From: Trichomonas vaginalis G3 | Taxonomy: Eukaryota; Parabasalia; Trichomonadida; Trichomonadidae | DNA length: 64,000 nt | Assembly (NCBI RefSeq): GCF_026262505.1 | Contig: NC_067203.1 | Location: 25,959,411-26,023,410 of the forward strand | Direction of reading: 5' to 3' | Shown: piece after piece, positions 60,917 to 64,000 of the stretch | How the letters are laid out: every line of letters begins with the position of its first letter | Numbering within the stretch: the stretch's first letter is position 1 | Notes under the pieces: generated by a model | The model's input: only the letters and a program-made list of their open reading frames with translations | What the model was told of the DNA's origin: nothing | Databases searched by the model: none | Made by a program: the position numbers and the translations under genes

Positions 60917-62556
60917 TTAAACATTTCTATTCATCAATATTTCATCATATGAACTTCTATACTGTGGTGGTGTACCTGTTGGATGATATTTCAAACCTTC
61001 ATCCGGTGTCCATGTCCAATACGTAGTCCTAGTAAACCAAACCTGAGGAGGATTTGTCACCTTTGAACAGTAAGTGTCATTTTCACCCTGAATGATTGGA
61101 TAAGCTTTCACTTGTACTGTAACTTGTGAGTTGAAAGTTTCTAATCCATCAAAGAATATACCCGCTCCATCACGTTGAACTGGAATAGTGCATAAGAATG
61201 AAGTTTGGTCTCTCCATGTTCTAGCTAATGGCTTGCCATTATCATCATTCAGTGGTCTAGTTAATGAGTCCTCGTATTCTTCCGTGCATTCATTCACTCC
61301 ATCTAAATCAGAAGCTTGAAGCATACGTGTAAAGAATATGTCGCCCACTGTGGTCATCGCTTGATCGGGGAAGTTTCTGGAATCTATAGTGACCTGAAGA
61401 CCTCGAAGCATTGGATTTTCTAAAACTGTTCTTTGCATTGCATTCTTCGGAAATGCTAACACAACATCTGTAACATTATGAAGAGCGTATGAGAAATCCG
61501 AGCTAATACCTTCAGGAGTGATGCAACCTCCATTTAGTGAACGAACGTCAATATGTTGAGCTGGAATCATGAATGGATCTTCCTTACTGAATAAACGTGG
61601 TATTGCTTTAACTGATTCTTCAATTAAACCGTATCCTGGTGTAATGCATTTATCCTCTAAAACTTCCATCTTTGTGCATGAAATAATAACACTATCAACT
61701 GTTGCGTCAGCAGATGTAGCGGCTAAGCTTGTAATTAATTTGGCAGGAAGTCCAATTTGTTGGAATTTGCGATCATATTTATAAACATGATTCATAATCT
61801 TTTCATAATTTTCATCAGTTATCTTTTCATAAACGTAATTTTGTAAATCAGCAACTCTTAACGGGTCAACCTGACAAAATACTAAAGTATCCCTGAAAAC
61901 ATAATATTTAAGAATGATTTCACCAAATGATTTAGGATAATCATCGAACGCCTGAAATGCTAACAAATCATTTACCGGAATAATCATATCAAAAGTGACA
62001 TCAACTTCTTCATTTGCTTTCTTGAAAACTTCTGAAGGGGTCATATATTTACCACATACTGAGTTATCATATTTTTGAACATTATTATATAACGAATGAA
62101 CAAACTTTTTAACTTTCCTTTCTGATTTGGTTTATATGTTGCAAATGCGAAAGATTCACGGCGCAATCCATTTGAAGATAACCAGCATCACCTCTTTCGG
62201 TTTCTACTTCTAATTGTTTAAAGCTTTGATTTGATGATTTGTAACCAACGAATAAAACGCATACATTTAAAAGCGTCATCACATGTGAAAGCTTTATTTG
62301 AAATTAACGTAGCTTTAACCTTGCGTTTAATATATGTGTCACCTAATTGATTCACATCATGAGCCGGATTTGTAATTCTTAAATGAGTTTGTTTATCATC
62401 AAAATATGGAGCATCAGAGTCATAGCATGAACTTTCAAGTTCTCTATAATATCTTCTACCGTCATTCTTTGCGAATATTTCATTTATCTTTTCGAATGAA
62501 TGAAACACATTTCCATTAATCGGTTTAGTGTTTGGCACCAAATAGTTAGTCGTCAT
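60917..62556 (-). pseudogene. Major capsid protein region, copy 2
   Basis: Counterpart of 12871-14492, ending in the aromatic block TRTTYWTWTPDEGLKYHPTG and TPPQYRSSYDEILMNRNV. Broken in this copy. The capsid assignment again rests on length, beta-rich composition and context. Confidence 0.6.
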
Positions 62557-62624
62557 TTATTATTAAATAAAAATCAAAATTAAAAGATGAAAATGAATTT
62601 TTAATTTTAATGAAATAATCAACT

Positions 62625-62839
62625 ATGGCTGCAGGTATATTTAAGAAATTATGGATAGAGTAAAAAGAGGAGCGCATAAAGTTTGGGAAACAATGAAGAA
62701 AGGAGCAAATTGGATATTTAAGAATAAAGAAGCAATTAGTGACATTGCTGAATCAATAACGCCAAAAGCTGCCCCAATAAGAGAAATATTAAATAAAGGA
62801 GAAAAAGTTTATCAAAGACTTCAACCGATACTAAGATAA
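62625..62839 (+). pseudogene. Small amphipathic protein (type B) relic, copy 2
   Basis: Relic of the gene at 12586-12801, with the lysine-rich body (KVWETMKKGANWIFKNKEAI) still readable. The leader is again the inverse of that of the type A gene. Confidence 0.55.
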
Positions 62840-62863
62840 AAATAATATTTATTTATTTTTCAA

Positions 62864-63100
62864 CTATTTACCTCCTATTTTATTAAGTATTCCTTCAGCA
62901 ATTCCACCAATTGCGTTACCTGCTTGTGCTCCCATTGCCGGATTACCTGCTTTAGTACCTAATACTCCACCTATGATAGTTCCTGCCGTTTTCGCTACTG
63001 GTGCCAAAAAGTTTGCAACGGGTTTAATAATCTTTTGATGAACCCAACCCGCAGCTTTCTTAATTCCATCCCATAATTTTTTAAAGAATCCTGCCGCCAT
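62864..63100 (-). CDS. Small amphipathic/glycine-rich protein (type A), copy 2
   Basis: A 78-residue protein, same as 12325-12561 with a few substitutions (KPVANFL for KLIANFL, LGTKAG for LGAKAG). The N-terminal amphipathic helix and Gly/Ala-rich half are preserved. Unbroken. Confidence 0.6.
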   Translation of the reverse strand: MAAGFFKKLWDGIKKAAGWVHQKIIKPVANFLAPVAKTAGTIIGGVLGTKAGNPAMGAQAGNAIGGIAEGILNKIGGK

Positions 63101-63166
63101 TTCTGATTTAATATTAATTAAAAAATATATTTCATCACTTATATTCTAATTTTTATTTAATGATAA

Positions 63167-63325
63167 ATGAAACCGATTTTAAAAATAAATGAAACAGAGG
63201 AGGAAGAAATAAATGAAAGTGAAAATGTTCAACAAAAAATAAATGTTGTTAAACCAATTACTGAAATAAAAATTTTTTCATCTGTTGAAGAATTTAATGA
63301 CTATTATGCTAACAATAAAAAATTA
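63167..63325 (+). pseudogene. 5' part of the coiled-coil Polinton gene at the copy 2 edge
   Basis: Matches the N-terminal 50 residues of the 122-residue gene of copy 1 (MKPILKINETEEEEINESEN). Recognisable element sequence ends at 63325. Confidence 0.6.
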
Positions 63326-63730
63326 GAGTGCGGGACAAATTTGCCAGGTGTCACTTTTTCAATAACCTTAAATTACGCTTTTCTAATTTTTTTAAAAAAT
63401 AACCTTAAATTATCTTTGAAGAAATTATGTCTATGATATATGTTTTATGCTAGAATCTTGGAGTTTTCATGCACTACACAAGAGCTCCAAGGTTCCAAGA
63501 GTGAATGCTCAATAGCAATTATAGAGATGTACCTTTTCAAAATGACTTTTACTGATTAAATTTAATCAATAGAAGACATTTTGAAAAGGTACCTCTACAA
63601 TTAGATATACAAGAGATTCAAAGCTTCATTTCAGATAGATTTGAAACTTTGAAACTCTTGGTAGATTTTGAGTGAATGCTGACAATCATCTTTGAGAAGG
63701 TTTTCTTTAAGAAAACCTTCTCAAAGAGGT
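63326..63730. repeat. Chain of imperfect to perfect hairpins
   Basis: After the Polinton edge come several successive inverted repeats. CTTGGAG/CTCCAAG lies near 63453-63490. A long one has arms of about 38 nt around GTACCTTTTCAAAATG and CATTTTGAAAAGGTAC (about 63518-63602). One is built on AAGAGATTCAAAG/CTTTGAAACTCTT (about 63609-63660). A perfect one has GAGAAGGTTTTCTT directly followed by AAGAAAACCTTCTC (about 63695-63722). No coding sequence. The stretch begins GAGTGCGGGACAAATTTGCC, which may be the end of another element. Confidence 0.6.
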
Positions 63731-64000
63731 TTCTCAGGAGCCCTGAGGCTCCCTTTCGTAATGATTGGGAGCCTTGGGGCTCCTGAGACGAAGAATGGCT
63801 TCGCCGAATCTTTGATCAGCAGAGGCCAAATGAAAAGGCCTCTGCTGATGGATTCTCAGGAGCCCTGAGGCTCCCTTTCGTAATGATTGGGAGCCTTGGG
63901 GCTCCTGAGACGAAGAATGGCTTCGCCGAATCTTTGATCAGCAGAGGCCAAATGAAAAGGCCTCTGCTGATGGATTCTCAGGAGCCCTGAGGCTCCCTTT
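63731..64000. repeat. 122-bp tandem repeat made of hairpins
   Basis: TTCTCAGGAGCCCTGAGGCT starts units at 63731, 63853 and 63975, exactly 122 bp apart; the third is cut by the window end. Each unit contains GGAGCCCTGAGGCTCC, its near-inverse GGGAGCCTTGGGGCTCC, and the perfect stem TCAGCAGAGGCC / GGCCTCTGCTGA with a 9-nt loop. It is markedly more GC-rich than everything around it, and the units seen are identical. Confidence 0.85.

Larger units (their letters stand above)
45981..63325. mobile_element. Maverick/Polinton element, copy 2 (inverted, right end missing)
   Basis: The left end AGTAGTAGGATATGACGGG matches the terminal pattern of copy 1 with several differences. Gene order is that of copy 1 read in reverse. 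Similarity to copy 1 stops at 63325, before the second terminal repeat would begin, and unrelated hairpin-rich DNA follows. Core genes are about 98 percent identical to copy 1, but the terminal repeat, the fibre shaft and the arrays flanking the helicase gene differ, so the two copies are mosaics of related subfamilies. It is broken (roughly ten breaks, with internal rearrangement) and is a fossil. Confidence 0.92.

Overview
The window is AT-rich eukaryotic DNA from a parabasalid flagellate. Trichomonas vaginalis or a close relative is the most likely source. The evidence is the combination of BspA-type leucine-rich repeats, Pmp-like adhesin genes with a transmembrane anchor, intron-poor genes with a TCA-Y-W initiator just upstream of the ATG, and very dense Maverick/Polinton elements. 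The species is an inference; the group is well supported.

Layout. 1-1485: a probable remnant of a large element joined to a decayed zinc-finger gene. 1635-4365: an HP1-like chromo/chromo-shadow gene and a convergent helical-repeat gene, with a 1.14-kb terminal-inverted-repeat DNA element (9-bp target duplication) between them. 5912-6169: a BspA-type LRR fragment. 6245-10253: a hAT transposon with an open transposase and an 8-bp target duplication. 11310-31392: Polinton copy 1, 20,083 bp, with 521-bp terminal inverted repeats and a perfect 6-bp target duplication AGGATT. 31533-37032: host genes (armadillo-like, KATNIP/DUF4457-like, and a molybdenum-cofactor-sulfurase-like gene with one in-frame stop). 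37164-44276: a Pmp-like pseudogene and a 1,864-residue Pmp-like surface protein. 44782-45833: a second inverted-repeat DNA element with a 9-bp target duplication. 45981-63325: Polinton copy 2 in the opposite orientation, lacking its right end. 63326-64000: a chain of hairpins and a 122-bp tandem repeat.

The two Polintons carry the same gene order: terminal-repeat gene, acidic EF-hand-like protein, protein-primed DNA polymerase B, retroviral-type integrase, two small genes, primase-helicase, trimeric fibre with a phage tail-collar head, two small beta-rich proteins, a proline-rich protein, a conserved 299-residue protein, packaging ATPase, capsid protein, and three small genes including a pair sharing the N-terminus MAAGFFKKLWD. 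Shared proteins are about 98 percent identical (helicase, by eye), so the copies are young. Both are broken (about half a dozen breaks in copy 1, roughly ten plus the missing end in copy 2). Individual modules differ sharply between them: terminal repeats, fibre shaft, the arrays flanking the helicase, and a KilA-N/GIY-YIG gene found only in copy 1.

The most unusual signal is a set of 26-30-nt double-hairpin cassettes: two short perfect stem-loops, usually separated by 2 nt. They are scattered in and between Polinton genes. One has a filled site in copy 2 and an exact empty site in copy 1. Also unusual are the inverted 209-bp minisatellite arrays that bracket the primase-helicase gene, and an inverted duplication of a promoter plus the first codons of two small genes.
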